Assembly (NCBI GenBank): GCA_902566925.1 | Contig: CACFKO010000003.1 | Coordinates: 1 to 64,000, forward strand | Length of the DNA stretch: 64,000 nucleotides | Direction: 5' to 3' | Origin: an uncultured Pelagibacteraceae bacterium | Lineage (GTDB): Bacteria > Pseudomonadota > Alphaproteobacteria > Pelagibacterales > Pelagibacteraceae | Part shown: piece after piece, positions 37,424 to 47,556 of the stretch | Layout of the letters: each line of letters begins with the position of its first letter | Numbering within the stretch: the stretch's first letter is position 1 | The notes under the pieces: model-generated | The model's input: the letters and a program-made list of their open reading frames with translations, nothing else | Database searches by the model: none | What the model was told of the DNA's origin: nothing | Made by a program: the position numbers and the translations under genes

Positions 37424-38260
37424 GTGCAAAAAATAAATCAGAAATATATTAGATCAGTTGTTCATAAAGCTTTAAGAGAGGATCTTAGTCCATCTGGAGA
37501 TATATCAACCAGAAACATAAAAAATAAAAAAATTACTGCAAAAATAATTGCTGGACAACACTGTATAGTTGGAGGTTTAAATTTTGCAAAAGAAGCCTTT
37601 AAAATTTCTGATAAAAAATTAATTTTTAAATCCAAAACAAAAGATGGAAAAAAGGTATCTAAAGGAAAGGTAATTGCTTTACTAAGAGGCAAAGCTTCTG
37701 GGATTCTTAAAAGTGAAAGAGCTGCACTTAATTTTCTTTCATTAATTTCGGGTGTAGCAACAATCACAAATAAATTTGTAAAAAAAGTGAGTGGTAAATC
37801 CTGTAAAATATGTTGTACGAGAAAAACCTTGCCAAACTTAAGAGTAATTCAAAAATACGCAGTAAAACTTGGTGGAGGTACTAATCATAGATTTAATTTG
37901 AGTGACGAAATTCTAATAAAAGATAATCATATTTCTGTTAACAAAAATATTCGTGATCTAGTTAAAAGATCTATAAAGAATAGAGGGGGCAAGAAAATAA
38001 CTGTAGAGGTTGATAATCTGCTTCAATTAAAAAAAATAATGGGTCTAAAATTTAATAGAATTTTATTTGATAATATGAATCCTAAAAATCTTAGAAGAGC
38101 TGTAAGAATATCAAAAAAATTTTATGAGACTGAGGCCTCAGGAGGGATTACACTCAGAAATATAAAAAAAATTGCTGAAACCGGAGTTAAAAGAGTTTCT
38201 GTAGGTCAGATAACGCACAGTGCACCTGCTGTAGATTTTAAATTAGATTTTACCGCCTAA
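37424..38260 (+). CDS. nadC: Nicotinate-nucleotide pyrophosphorylase (carboxylating)
   Basis: Converts quinolinate and PRPP to nicotinate mononucleotide. The 278-residue protein starts at GTG, the only possible start since an in-frame stop precedes it by one codon. Conserved parts are REDLSPSGDISTRN, CCTRKTLPNLRVIQKYAVKLGG (shown here by its ends CCTRKT and YAVKLGG), HRFNLSDEILIKDNH and SGGITLRN. It overlaps the convergent ppdK by 11 bases. Confidence 0.95.
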   Translation: MQKINQKYIRSVVHKALREDLSPSGDISTRNIKNKKITAKIIAGQHCIVGGLNFAKEAFKISDKKLIFKSKTKDGKKVSKGKVIALLRGKASGILKSERAALNFLSLISGVATITNKFVKKVSGKSCKICCTRKTLPNLRVIQKYAVKLGGGTNHRFNLSDEILIKDNHISVNKNIRDLVKRSIKNRGGKKITVEVDNLLQLKKIMGLKFNRILFDNMNPKNLRRAVRISKKFYETEASGGITLRNIKKIAETGVKRVSVGQITHSAPAVDFKLDFTA

Positions 38261-40910
38261 GTTCAGCTTGAGCCGCTGCTAATCTTGCAATTGGAACTCT
38301 GAATGGTGAGCAAGAAACATAATCTAATCCAGCTCGGGAACAGAATTCTATACTTTTTGGGTCACCACCGTGTTCACCACAAATTCCTAGTTTAAGTTTT
38401 TTATTTTGTTTTTTACCTCTTTGAGAAGCAATTTTTACAAGTTCCCCCACACCATCTCTATCGATACTAACAAATGGATCTGTATCAAAAATCTTATGTT
38501 CTAAGTAATCATTCAAAAACTTTCCTGAGTCATCACGACTAATACCAAAAGTAGTTTGTGTTAAATCATTTGTTCCAAAACTAAAAAAGTCAGCGTATTT
38601 TGATATAGGTGCTGCTCTTAATGCTGCCCGAGGTAACTCAATCATAGTACCAACAAAATAATTAATTTTTATTTTATGCTTCTTCTGAATATTATCAGCT
38701 ACCCTATTAACAAGTTTTCTCATTATTCCAAGTTCATCTTCTGTTGAAACTAAAGGTATCATTATTTCAGGAATTACAGACTGAACTTTTTCTTTTTTAC
38801 ATTCTATTAATGCAGTAAAAATTGCTGTACATTGCATCTCATAAATTTCTGGAAAAGATATCCCAAGTCTACATCCTCTGTGCCCTAACATCGGATTTAG
38901 TTCATGTAGCTCAGCAACCCTACCCTTTATTTCTTTAACTCCTAAATTGAGGGATCTAGCTACTTCTTCCATGTCTTTTTCGGTTTTTGGAAGAAATTCA
39001 TGTAATGGTGGGTCCAAAAGTCTGACTGTAACAGGCAAACCCTTCATAATTTTAAAAATTTCTTTAAAGTCATTTTTTTGATGAGGTAGTAATTTATCTA
39101 AAGCAATTTTTCTATCATCTAAGTGTCTTGATAAAATCATTTGTCTAACTGACAGAATTCTTTCATCATCAAAAAACATATGTTCGGTCCTACATAAACC
39201 AATGCCTTCAGCACCAAAGTTTCTTGCCATTTTAGTATCTTGTGGTGTTTCAGCGTTTGTTCTTATTTTTAGTTTTCTAAATTCATCTGCCCATTTCATT
39301 ATAGTTGAAAAATAACCCGAGATATCTGGTTTGACTGTTGGAACTAAGCCTTCCATTACTTTTCCTGATCCACCATCAATAGTAATAATATCCCCTTCCT
39401 TAATAGTGATGTTTCCTACTTTAAATTCTTTTGAATCATAATCTATGTTAATTTCTCCGGAGCCAGAAACACATGGACGTCCCATACCTCTTGCAACAAC
39501 AGCAGCATGGCTAGTCATTCCTCCTCTAGCAGTTAATATTCCTTTAGCAGCATGCATTCCATGAATATCCTCTGGAGATGTTTCAACTCTAACCAATATG
39601 GTATCTTCCATTTGATTATTCATTCTTTCTGCTTCCTCAGAGGTGAACACTACTTTGCCACTTGCTGCACCTGGAGAGGCTGGCAAACCTTTTGCGATTA
39701 CTTTCTTTTCCACCTGATCATCTAAAGTTGGATGAAGAAGTGTATCTAAAGTATTTGGGTCTATTCTTAAAATTGCTTCCTTTTTTGAAATTAATTTTTC
39801 TTTTACCATATCAACTGCAATTTTAATTGCCGCTTTGGCTGTACGTTTTCCATTCCTTGTTTGTAACATCCAGAGTTTATTATTCTCAACTGTAAATTCA
39901 ATATCCTGCATATCTCTGTAATGTTTTTCCAGTTTGATAAACACATTTTTCAATTCTTTAAAAATTTTTGGCATTGTCTCTTCCATTGAGTCTTCTTTTG
40001 CGCCAGCATCTTCTTTTGATTTTTTGGTTATGTATCTAGGAGTTCTGCTTCCAGCAACTACATCTTCACCTTGTGCATTAATCAAATATTCTCCAAAAAA
40101 TCTATTTTCTCCGGTTGAGGGATTTCTTGTAAATGCAACTCCAGTAGCACAATTGTCCCCCATGTTTCCAAAAACCATAGATTGAACATTTACTGCTGTG
40201 CCCCAATCTTCTGGAATATGATTAAGTTTTCTATAAATTTTTGCTCTTTTGCTTTCCCAAGATAAAAATACAGCCTTTATAGCTCCGAAAAGTTGTTCAT
40301 ATACATCTTGTGGAAAATCTTTTTTTGTTTTTTCTAATATTAAATTTTTAAAGTTTTTAATAAGACCATCCCAGTCATCAGAGTTTAGCTCGGTATCTGA
40401 CAAAACACCTTTTGTTAATTTGTAATTATCAATCATATCCTCAAAAAGATGACTCTCTATACCCATAACTACATTTGCATACATTTGTATAAATCTTCTA
40501 TAACTATCCTTGGCAAATCTTTTGTTTGAAGTTTTTTCTGATAAAGCTTTTACTGTCTTGTCGTTCAGTCCTAAATTTAAAATAGTATCCATCATTCCTG
40601 GCATAGATACTCTTGACCCAGATCTTACTGAAACTAGTAATGGATTTGTATTATCACCAAATTTTTTTTGAGCTATTTTCTCAATCTTTTTCAATTCTTT
40701 TTTAATTTCATTTAATAATTGAGGTGTTAATTTTTTATTTTTCTTATAAAAAATTTTGCAAAATTGTGTAGAGATAGTAAAACCAGGAGGTACAGGCAAA
40801 CCAAGTCTTGACATTTCAGCTAGGTTGGCTCCTTTCCCGCCTAAAATATTTCTAGAATTTAATATTTTTTTGGCTTTATTATCTACAAAACTAAATATGT
40901 ATTTTGACAT
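38250..40910 (-). CDS. ppdK: Pyruvate, phosphate dikinase
   Basis: Interconverts pyruvate, ATP and phosphate with PEP, AMP and pyrophosphate. It has 886 residues: ATP-grasp domain beginning SFVDNKAKKILNS and NILGGKGANLAEM, swivelling His in GGMTSHAAVVARGMGRPC, and a PEP domain ending with GTNDLTQTTFG and the catalytic Cys in GICGEHGGDP. It overlaps glyS by one base (TAATG) as the last gene of sppA-glyQ-glyS-ppdK. It is a useful contrast to the divergent PEP-synthase-like gene at 58.3 kb. Confidence 0.96.
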   Translation of the reverse strand: MSKYIFSFVDNKAKKILNSRNILGGKGANLAEMSRLGLPVPPGFTISTQFCKIFYKKNKKLTPQLLNEIKKELKKIEKIAQKKFGDNTNPLLVSVRSGSRVSMPGMMDTILNLGLNDKTVKALSEKTSNKRFAKDSYRRFIQMYANVVMGIESHLFEDMIDNYKLTKGVLSDTELNSDDWDGLIKNFKNLILEKTKKDFPQDVYEQLFGAIKAVFLSWESKRAKIYRKLNHIPEDWGTAVNVQSMVFGNMGDNCATGVAFTRNPSTGENRFFGEYLINAQGEDVVAGSRTPRYITKKSKEDAGAKEDSMEETMPKIFKELKNVFIKLEKHYRDMQDIEFTVENNKLWMLQTRNGKRTAKAAIKIAVDMVKEKLISKKEAILRIDPNTLDTLLHPTLDDQVEKKVIAKGLPASPGAASGKVVFTSEEAERMNNQMEDTILVRVETSPEDIHGMHAAKGILTARGGMTSHAAVVARGMGRPCVSGSGEINIDYDSKEFKVGNITIKEGDIITIDGGSGKVMEGLVPTVKPDISGYFSTIMKWADEFRKLKIRTNAETPQDTKMARNFGAEGIGLCRTEHMFFDDERILSVRQMILSRHLDDRKIALDKLLPHQKNDFKEIFKIMKGLPVTVRLLDPPLHEFLPKTEKDMEEVARSLNLGVKEIKGRVAELHELNPMLGHRGCRLGISFPEIYEMQCTAIFTALIECKKEKVQSVIPEIMIPLVSTEDELGIMRKLVNRVADNIQKKHKIKINYFVGTMIELPRAALRAAPISKYADFFSFGTNDLTQTTFGISRDDSGKFLNDYLEHKIFDTDPFVSIDRDGVGELVKIASQRGKKQNKKLKLGICGEHGGDPKSIEFCSRAGLDYVSCSPFRVPIARLAAAQAELRR

Positions 40911-42964
40911 TAAGCTCCTTCCAATTTTGAGAAGTCTACAAAACTATTAAACGTAGAACATAAGATTTGCAATAGCTCTAAACGATTGTTTTTAAGGTCT
41001 TTGTTTTCATCATTGACTTTGACATTATCAAAGAATTTATCTGTTGATAATTTGGTCTCAGAAAGAAGTCTTAAATGCTCCTCATAATTTTTCTTTTCCT
41101 CTTTTAGGGTAAAAGCCTTTCTAATTGTGTTAATTCTCTCAAAAAGTTCTTTTTCTTCCTGGTGTCTAAAAAGAACAGCATCGGGACCACTTTTTGAGAT
41201 TAATTTTTCTTGTTCTAAAATGTTAGAAGCTCTTTTGTAGGCAGACAGTGCATTTTTTCCTAAATCTTTTGAAATAAATTTTTTCATGATTAAAGTCTTT
41301 TTATAAAGTTCCAAAAAATTGTCATTTAAATGTGAACTTACTGAGGCTTCAATAATATCCGGTCTTATCTTTTTTTCTTTAAGAATATTTTTCATTCTGT
41401 CCCTGAAAAATTTAAGCAAATCCTTATTAACCTCATTATTTATTTGTTTGACCCCTTGATCTAAATATATTTTTGTAGAATTTTCAATTAAGTCTTTGAG
41501 TTTAATTGTAAGATTATTTTCAATTATAGTTCTCAATAAACCAATTGCTGCTCGTCTAAGTGCAAAAGGGTCTTTAGAACTAGTTGGTTTTTCGTTAATT
41601 AGATAAAAACCAGTTAAAGTGTCTAATTTATCTATAATAGAAAGGGCGCAGCTAACCGGTTTTTTAGCAACAGGTGAAGAAATGCTAATTGGCAAATAGT
41701 GTTCGCTGATAGCGCGACAAACATCTTCTTCAAAACCTTGGCTGAATGCAAAATATTTTCCCATTATGCCTTGTAGTTCTGGAAATTCACCTACGAGACC
41801 TGATACTAGATCAGATTTAGAAATAGATGCGGATATTTCAATTTTTTCTTTACTCAAATCTAATTCATCCGAAATAAAATAGGCCATTTTTCTTAATCTT
41901 TGGGTTTTGTCATAAATTGAACCAAGCTTTTCGTAAAACGTAACATGTCTTAACTTGTTAATCTGTTTAATGAGATTTAATGATTTATCTTTTTCCCAAA
42001 AAAAACTAGCATCAGAAAGCCTGGCCTCCACTACCCTTTCATTTCCTTCTCTGATGAATTTCTTTGTGTCTTGTTTGTTTGTAACAATAATAAATTCATT
42101 ACTTATCTGTTCTTTATAATCGATTAAAGTGAAGTATCTTTGATGAAATTGTAGAGTTGATTTAATTACCTCTTTAGGTAATTTCAAATAGTTTTTATCA
42201 AATTTCCCAAGAATTATTCTTGGTTTATCTACTAAATTGCTCACTTCAGTTAACAAAGATTGGTCAATAAATTCCTTGCAAGATCTATTCTTACAAATTG
42301 ATTGAATTTTTTCAGAAATCAATTTTTCTCTCTTGTTGTTATCAAGAATAATTTCATTTTTCCTTAAAAATTCACTGTATTCTTGAATATCTTTAATTTT
42401 TTTTTGCTTTATCTCAGTGTCTTCCTCCACAACTGTAAAATTAACAGTCTCCAAATGGGCGTATTTGAATTTAAGATGTTTTTGATTAAATACTGATAGA
42501 ATAAACCTAAGTGGTCTGCCCCAATTTAATTCAAAATTCGACCATTTCATTGATTTTTTCCAAGATATTTTGTTCAAAGATTTTGGAATAATTTTAATAA
42601 GTTCGTCCTCTGTGTTTATTTCCTTCCCTTCAATTTTTGCAAAATAAAAAGTTCCTTTTTCTAATTCTTTTTTATACAAATTCTCAACTTTTATACCTTT
42701 TGATTTTGCAAAATTTTCAATTACATTTTGTGGAACACCTAATTTTGGACCCTTAATTTCAGAGGATAAAATTTGAATTTTATTTGATAAACCTGAAACA
42801 AAACTAGTAAGTCTTGTTGGGGTAGAATAAACCTCGAAAGTTTTATATTTTAAATTTAGAGAAGACATTTCTTCATTTAAAAATTTTTTGAATTGAGTTC
42901 TTGCGCTTATTTGCAAGTTCGGAGGTATTTCTTCACTAAAAAGCTCTATAAGTAATTCTGACAT
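40910..42964 (-). CDS. glyS: Glycyl-tRNA synthetase beta subunit
   Basis: The tRNA-recognising chain of the tetrameric bacterial GlyRS. The 684 residues begin SELLIELFSEEIPPN, then IKGPKLGVP, FVVEEDT-like TVVEEDTEI, and KPTSSKDPFALRRAAIGLLR near the middle. It begins on the base after the glyQ stop and ends with the ppdK ATG. Length is normal. Confidence 0.95.
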   Translation of the reverse strand: MSELLIELFSEEIPPNLQISARTQFKKFLNEEMSSLNLKYKTFEVYSTPTRLTSFVSGLSNKIQILSSEIKGPKLGVPQNVIENFAKSKGIKVENLYKKELEKGTFYFAKIEGKEINTEDELIKIIPKSLNKISWKKSMKWSNFELNWGRPLRFILSVFNQKHLKFKYAHLETVNFTVVEEDTEIKQKKIKDIQEYSEFLRKNEIILDNNKREKLISEKIQSICKNRSCKEFIDQSLLTEVSNLVDKPRIILGKFDKNYLKLPKEVIKSTLQFHQRYFTLIDYKEQISNEFIIVTNKQDTKKFIREGNERVVEARLSDASFFWEKDKSLNLIKQINKLRHVTFYEKLGSIYDKTQRLRKMAYFISDELDLSKEKIEISASISKSDLVSGLVGEFPELQGIMGKYFAFSQGFEEDVCRAISEHYLPISISSPVAKKPVSCALSIIDKLDTLTGFYLINEKPTSSKDPFALRRAAIGLLRTIIENNLTIKLKDLIENSTKIYLDQGVKQINNEVNKDLLKFFRDRMKNILKEKKIRPDIIEASVSSHLNDNFLELYKKTLIMKKFISKDLGKNALSAYKRASNILEQEKLISKSGPDAVLFRHQEEKELFERINTIRKAFTLKEEKKNYEEHLRLLSETKLSTDKFFDNVKVNDENKDLKNNRLELLQILCSTFNSFVDFSKLEGA

Positions 42965-43849
42965 TTACTTTTCTTGATTTTCCAACCAAGTAGACCCTGA
43001 ACCTTTGGCCATATCCCTGATTCTATTTATATAACCTGTTCTTTCAGCAACAGCAATCACTCCTCTTGAGTCTAATAAGTTAAATATGTGACTTGCCTTC
43101 AAACATTGGTCATATGCTGGAAGAGGAAGTTTTTTTTCTAACATAGATTTACATTCTTTTTCTGCAATTTCAAAATTTTTCAATAAAGACTCTGTGTTTG
43201 CGTGATCAAAATTATATGCCGAAAATTCTTTTTCTGATTGAAGATATACGTCCCCATACTTTACCCCATCATTATTCCAATCAATGTCAAATACATTTTT
43301 TTTTCCTTGAACAAACATACAAATTCTTTCCAAGCCATAAGTGAGTTCTACAGATATTGGATTGCAGTCAATACCAGTCATTTTTTGAAAATAAGTAAAT
43401 TGAGTTATTTCCATACCATCGCACCAGACTTCCCATCCTAATCCAGCTGCTCCTAAAGTAGGACTTTCCCAATCGTCTTCTACAAATCTTATATCATGAT
43501 CTTTTACCTGGATTCCTATTGCTGCTAAACTTTTTAAATATACTTGTTTAATATTTTGGGGTGATGGTTTGATAATAACTTGGTACTGATAATAATGTTG
43601 TAAACGATTGGGATTTTTTCCATATCTTCCATCTGCAGGTCTTCTCGATGGCTGAACATAAGCAGCTTTCCATGGTTTTGGTCCTAAGGATCGAAGAGTA
43701 GTTGCCGGGTGAAATGTTCCTGCTCCAACCTCTAAATCATATGGCTGAAGGATTACACAACCGTACTTTCCCCAAAATTTTTGTAAATTAAAAACTAGGT
43801 CCTGAAAAGTTATATAAAATTTTTTTTTACTTTTTATTTTTTTTGGCAT
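42965..43849 (-). CDS. glyQ: Glycyl-tRNA synthetase alpha subunit
   Basis: The catalytic chain of GlyRS. It has 294 residues with the highly conserved [45 protein letters not shown], and [18 protein letters not shown] regions (each a normal match). It starts immediately after the sppA stop. Confidence 0.96.
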   Translation of the reverse strand: MPKKIKSKKKFYITFQDLVFNLQKFWGKYGCVILQPYDLEVGAGTFHPATTLRSLGPKPWKAAYVQPSRRPADGRYGKNPNRLQHYYQYQVIIKPSPQNIKQVYLKSLAAIGIQVKDHDIRFVEDDWESPTLGAAGLGWEVWCDGMEITQFTYFQKMTGIDCNPISVELTYGLERICMFVQGKKNVFDIDWNNDGVKYGDVYLQSEKEFSAYNFDHANTESLLKNFEIAEKECKSMLEKKLPLPAYDQCLKASHIFNLLDSRGVIAVAERTGYINRIRDMAKGSGSTWLENQEK

Positions 43850-44662
43850 TTATAAACCAAATTTTTGCCACAGAGCTCTTTCTTCGATGGCCTCTACAAT
43901 ACTGTCAACTTGACTATCTATTGAAGATGATAACTTTCTTGCGATAAATCCTTTGGGTTTTTCTAATTTTTTTATTACAATATTTTCTCCAAATTTTTCT
44001 CTTAAAATTTGTTCTGCATTTCCAAGTCCATCTATAAGCCCTAATTTTAGAGATGCAGAACCCGACCAAAACTCGCCAGTAAAAATATTGTTTTTTTCTG
44101 GCTCTTTTAATTTTGCGCCACGACTTTTTTTAACAAGATTAATAAAATCTTTATGCAATTCTAATTGCAATTTTTTAATGCGTTGAATATCCTCATCTTT
44201 TTCTTCTTTAAAAGGGTCTAAAGTACTCTTATTTTTTCCTGCAGTATAAACTCTTCTTTGGATTCCAATTTTCTTTATCGCATCCTGAAATCCAAAAGAC
44301 GCTGAGATTACTCCTATTGATCCAACTATTGAGCTTGAGTTTGCATAGATTTCATCTCCAGCACACGCTATTAGGTATCCGCCCGATGCAGCTACATCTT
44401 CGGCGAAAACGATGACTTTTTTATTATTTTTTTTAGCTAACTGCCTTATATAATCATGTATTAAATGTGACTGTACCGGAGAGCCCCCTGGTGAATTAAT
44501 TGATATAGCAATATTTTTGGCTTTTTTAAAAGAAAAAGCTTTTTTTATTATTTCTTGTTGTCCTGAAAAATCTATGCCCTGTCTAAATCTGCCCGCAGAA
44601 CCAATAACTCCAGAAAGTCTGATATGTGGCACTATTAATTTTTTTTTAAAAAAAGAAAACAT
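43850..44662 (-). CDS. sppA: S49-family protease (SppA/SohB-like signal peptide peptidase)
   Basis: A membrane-associated serine protease of 270 residues. Catalytic Ser93 is in DVAASGGYLIAC and the probable Lys145 is in AGKNKSTLDPF. ISINSPGGSPVQSH marks the ClpP-like fold. It is the short bacterial form with one active domain. The N-terminus (MFSFFKKKLIVP) is only weakly hydrophobic. First gene of the tightly joined run that continues with glyQ. Confidence 0.88.
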   Translation of the reverse strand: MFSFFKKKLIVPHIRLSGVIGSAGRFRQGIDFSGQQEIIKKAFSFKKAKNIAISINSPGGSPVQSHLIHDYIRQLAKKNNKKVIVFAEDVAASGGYLIACAGDEIYANSSSIVGSIGVISASFGFQDAIKKIGIQRRVYTAGKNKSTLDPFKEEKDEDIQRIKKLQLELHKDFINLVKKSRGAKLKEPEKNNIFTGEFWSGSASLKLGLIDGLGNAEQILREKFGENIVIKKLEKPKGFIARKLSSSIDSQVDSIVEAIEERALWQKFGL

Positions 44663-44784
44663 ATGATTTTGATTAACTTAATTTCTTATATCAGCACTAA
44701 AAATTAATTAAAATATAAATTACGCTACTCTTGGTTGAAATTGAAGTGCGTCACAGATGTATTAATTAATAATTTTTTAAAGTA

Positions 44785-44799
44785 TATAATAAAATTATG
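44785..44799 (+). promoter_or_regulatory. Consensus -10 close to the polyprenyl synthase start
   Basis: TATAAT (44785-44790) lies 6 bases before the ATG at 44797, which would place the RNA start on the start codon, giving a leaderless mRNA. A -35 box is poor (TTAATT at 44762-44767, 17-base spacer). The 134-base gap to sppA contains no other evident signal. Confidence 0.4.
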
Positions 44800-45810
44800 G
44801 GTTCTGTAATACCTTTAAAAAAATCTGCTAACTCTGCCTATTTGGATTTGAAAAACCATCTTAATGGGAAGATTGAAAATGTAGAAAAGCTTATATCTTT
44901 GAAACTCCAAAGTCATGTGGAGCTTATTAAAAAAATTAGTGACTATCATTTAAACTCAGGTGGAAAAAGAATTAGAGCACTATTAACTATGGGCTCTGCA
45001 AAATTAGGAGGTTATTCTAACGGATCTAGAGATATTAATTTAGCCGCTTGCGTTGAGTTGATTCATAGTGCAACTCTTTTGCATGATGATGTAATTGATG
45101 AAAGCAAGGTAAGACGTGGAAATAAAACTCCGAACTCTATTTGGGGAAATCAATCTTCGATTTTAGTTGGTGATTATTTGCTTAGCAGGTGCTTTGAAAT
45201 GATGGTAGAAGATGGAAGTTTAGAGGTACTAAAACTTTTATCATCTACATCATCTAAAATTGCTCAAGGAGAAGTTATGCAACTTCAGTATAAGGGGGAG
45301 GCAGATCTTCTTGAAGACAGTTATATTAAAATTATTAATCTAAAAACAGCATCACTTTTCTCAGCAGCAACCAGAGTTGGTGCCTGTATTTCAAAGTTAG
45401 ATGAAAAGAAAAAAGATGCATTAGAGTCTTATGGAAAAAACTTAGGTTTAGCATTTCAAATAGCTGATGATGCTTTAGATTATTTTTCTAAAGAAAAAAT
45501 TTTTGGAAAAGAAATTGGAAAAGATTTTTTTGAGGGTAAAGTAACGCTCCCAATAATTATTTGTTTTCAAAAAGCAAACACTATCGAAAGAACATTTTTA
45601 ACAAATATATTTAGAAAATCAGAGAGAAGCAAAGAAGACTTCGAAAATGTATTGAAATTAATAAAAAAATATAAATCTTTAGATAGTACTTTTAAAAGAG
45701 CAGAATATTTTGTAAATGTTTCCTACGATGCTCTGGGAATATTTGAGAATTCCGAAGAAAAAAGAATTTTACAAAATCTTACTAGTTTTAGCTTAAATAG
45801 GTCTTATTAA
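44797..45810 (+). CDS. ispB: Long-chain polyprenyl diphosphate synthase (IspB-like)
   Basis: Builds the all-trans side chain of ubiquinone. The 337 residues have the first aspartate motif LLHDDVIDE followed by VRRGNKTPN, and the second FQIADDALDYF with GKEIGKDFFEGKVTLP, typical of octaprenyl or longer synthases. It is alone on its strand. Its stop overlaps that of convergent pdxH by 4 bases. Confidence 0.92.
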   Translation: MGSVIPLKKSANSAYLDLKNHLNGKIENVEKLISLKLQSHVELIKKISDYHLNSGGKRIRALLTMGSAKLGGYSNGSRDINLAACVELIHSATLLHDDVIDESKVRRGNKTPNSIWGNQSSILVGDYLLSRCFEMMVEDGSLEVLKLLSSTSSKIAQGEVMQLQYKGEADLLEDSYIKIINLKTASLFSAATRVGACISKLDEKKKDALESYGKNLGLAFQIADDALDYFSKEKIFGKEIGKDFFEGKVTLPIIICFQKANTIERTFLTNIFRKSERSKEDFENVLKLIKKYKSLDSTFKRAEYFVNVSYDALGIFENSEEKRILQNLTSFSLNRSY

Positions 45811-46439
45811 GGATAAAGGACTTCTTTAGCCCAAAAGTCTTTCTCTTTTTTATAATTCAATCTTTCATGAACTCTATTCTTAATTTCCAACCAAAACTCA
45901 ATTTCTTTCGGGATAAGTCTCCAGCCTGACCAATGTTGAGGTCTTGGAACCTTATTTTGATCTGGATATTTGTTTTCAAATTCTTTAATTTTTTTTAAAA
46001 ATTCATCTCTATTCTTCATCACTTGCGACTGAGAAGAAGCCCATGCCCCGATTCTACTTCCATAAGCTCTTGAGTTAAAATAATCATCTGCTTCTTTGTT
46101 ATCTACAACACTTACTTTTCCAGATATTCTGATTTGTCTCCTTAAACTTTTCCAATGAAAACACATTGATGCATTTGGGTTTTTTTTTAGATCTTTGCCT
46201 TTTTTGCTATTAAAGTTTGTATAAAAAACGAAACCTTTTTCACTTAAACCTTTGAGAAGAACCATTCTTACACTTGGAACACCTTCTGGACTGACGGTTG
46301 CTAAAGATAAAGCATTTGGATCATTAATTTCACTTTTTTTAGCAACTTCAAACCATTTTTCAAATAAAACTATAGGATTTGCTTCATCTTCAAAACAATT
46401 ATCCAGTCCTAGCGAATTTTGGCCACTTTTTTGATTCAT
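45807..46439 (-). CDS. pdxH: Pyridoxamine 5'-phosphate oxidase
   Basis: An FMN enzyme making pyridoxal phosphate. It has 210 residues: NALSLATVSPEGVPSVRMVLLKG, GFVFYTNFNSKKGKDL, RQIRISGKV, SRIGAWASSQSQ and WSGWRLIPKEIEFW are hallmark segments (each given as a fragment). It is divergent from aroC across 34 bases. Confidence 0.95.
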   Translation of the reverse strand: MNQKSGQNSLGLDNCFEDEANPIVLFEKWFEVAKKSEINDPNALSLATVSPEGVPSVRMVLLKGLSEKGFVFYTNFNSKKGKDLKKNPNASMCFHWKSLRRQIRISGKVSVVDNKEADDYFNSRAYGSRIGAWASSQSQVMKNRDEFLKKIKEFENKYPDQNKVPRPQHWSGWRLIPKEIEFWLEIKNRVHERLNYKKEKDFWAKEVLYP

Positions 46440-46473
46440 AATTTATATAAAATAATTTATACATTAATTATCG

Positions 46474-47556
46474 ATGTCTTTTAATACTTTTGGAAAAATA
46501 TTTAGATTTACCACATGGGGTGAGTCACATGGTCCATCTATAGGCTGTATTGTGGATGGTTGTCCTCCAAATATCGCTTTATCTGAAAAAGACATCCAAA
46601 AGGATATGAATCGCAGAAGACCGGGTAATTCAAAGTTTGTCTCGCAAAGGAAAGAGTCAGATAAAATTGAAATTTTATCAGGTGTCTTCAACGGAAGAAC
46701 AACAGGAACACCAATTTCAATATTAATTGCTAATGAGGATAAAAGATCCAGGGATTATGAATCAATTAAAAATAAGTTTAGACCAGGACATGCGGATTTT
46801 ACCTACTTTAAAAAATATGGAATTAGAGACTACCGAGGAGGTGGTCGACAATCAGCTAGAGAAACTGCATCAAGAGTAGCAGCAGGAGCAATTGCAAAAA
46901 CAGTTTTAAAAAATATTATTGGGAAAAAATTTAACATTAATGGAGCAGTTACGCAATTAGGTTTAATGGGTTGTGATAGAAAAAATTGGAATAACAATGA
47001 AATAAAAAGAAACCCCTTTTTCTGTCCTGACAAAAAATCAGTTAAGCTTTGGGAAAAATATCTTTTAGCAGTAAGAAAATCTGGTTCATCCTGTGGAGCA
47101 ATTATTGAATTACGTGCTAACGGAGTTCCTGCGGGGCTTGGGGCACCAATTTATTCAAAACTTGACTCTGATATAGCTGCAGCTTTAATGAGTATCAATG
47201 CTGTTAAGGGTGTAAATATTGGATCTGGTATGAGCTCTGCATATTTATCTGGAGAAGAAAACTCTGATGAAATACGATCTAAATCTGGAAAAATAAATTT
47301 TAAGAGTAACAACGCTGGTGGTATACTTGGCGGTATATCCTCTGGGCAAGAAATTGTTGCCTCATTTGCAGTAAAACCAACGTCCTCTATAATTAATAGT
47401 AGAGAGACAATTGATAAAAAAGGTAAAAATACAAAAATATCTGTACGAGGTCGCCATGACCCTTGCGTTGGCATAAGAGCGGTACCTATAGGAGAGGCAA
47501 TGCTATCTTGTGTATTATTAGATCATTTCCTTATGAATAGAGCTCAGTGTGGCTAG
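46474..47556 (+). CDS. aroC: Chorismate synthase
   Basis: Final shikimate-pathway step, using reduced FMN. The 360-residue protein has the signatures [21 protein letters not shown]-like [30 protein letters not shown] and FAVKPTSSI, and [15 protein letters not shown] near the end. It shares a CTAG stop overlap with convergent dxs. Confidence 0.96.
   Translation: MSFNTFGKIFRFTTWGESHGPSIGCIVDGCPPNIALSEKDIQKDMNRRRPGNSKFVSQRKESDKIEILSGVFNGRTTGTPISILIANEDKRSRDYESIKNKFRPGHADFTYFKKYGIRDYRGGGRQSARETASRVAAGAIAKTVLKNIIGKKFNINGAVTQLGLMGCDRKNWNNNEIKRNPFFCPDKKSVKLWEKYLLAVRKSGSSCGAIIELRANGVPAGLGAPIYSKLDSDIAAALMSINAVKGVNIGSGMSSAYLSGEENSDEIRSKSGKINFKSNNAGGILGGISSGQEIVASFAVKPTSSIINSRETIDKKGKNTKISVRGRHDPCVGIRAVPIGEAMLSCVLLDHFLMNRAQCG

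Noticed and set aside
47151..47474. 107-codon minus-strand frame inside aroC
   Set aside because: Shadow of a highly conserved gene; no start signals or homology that I recognise.
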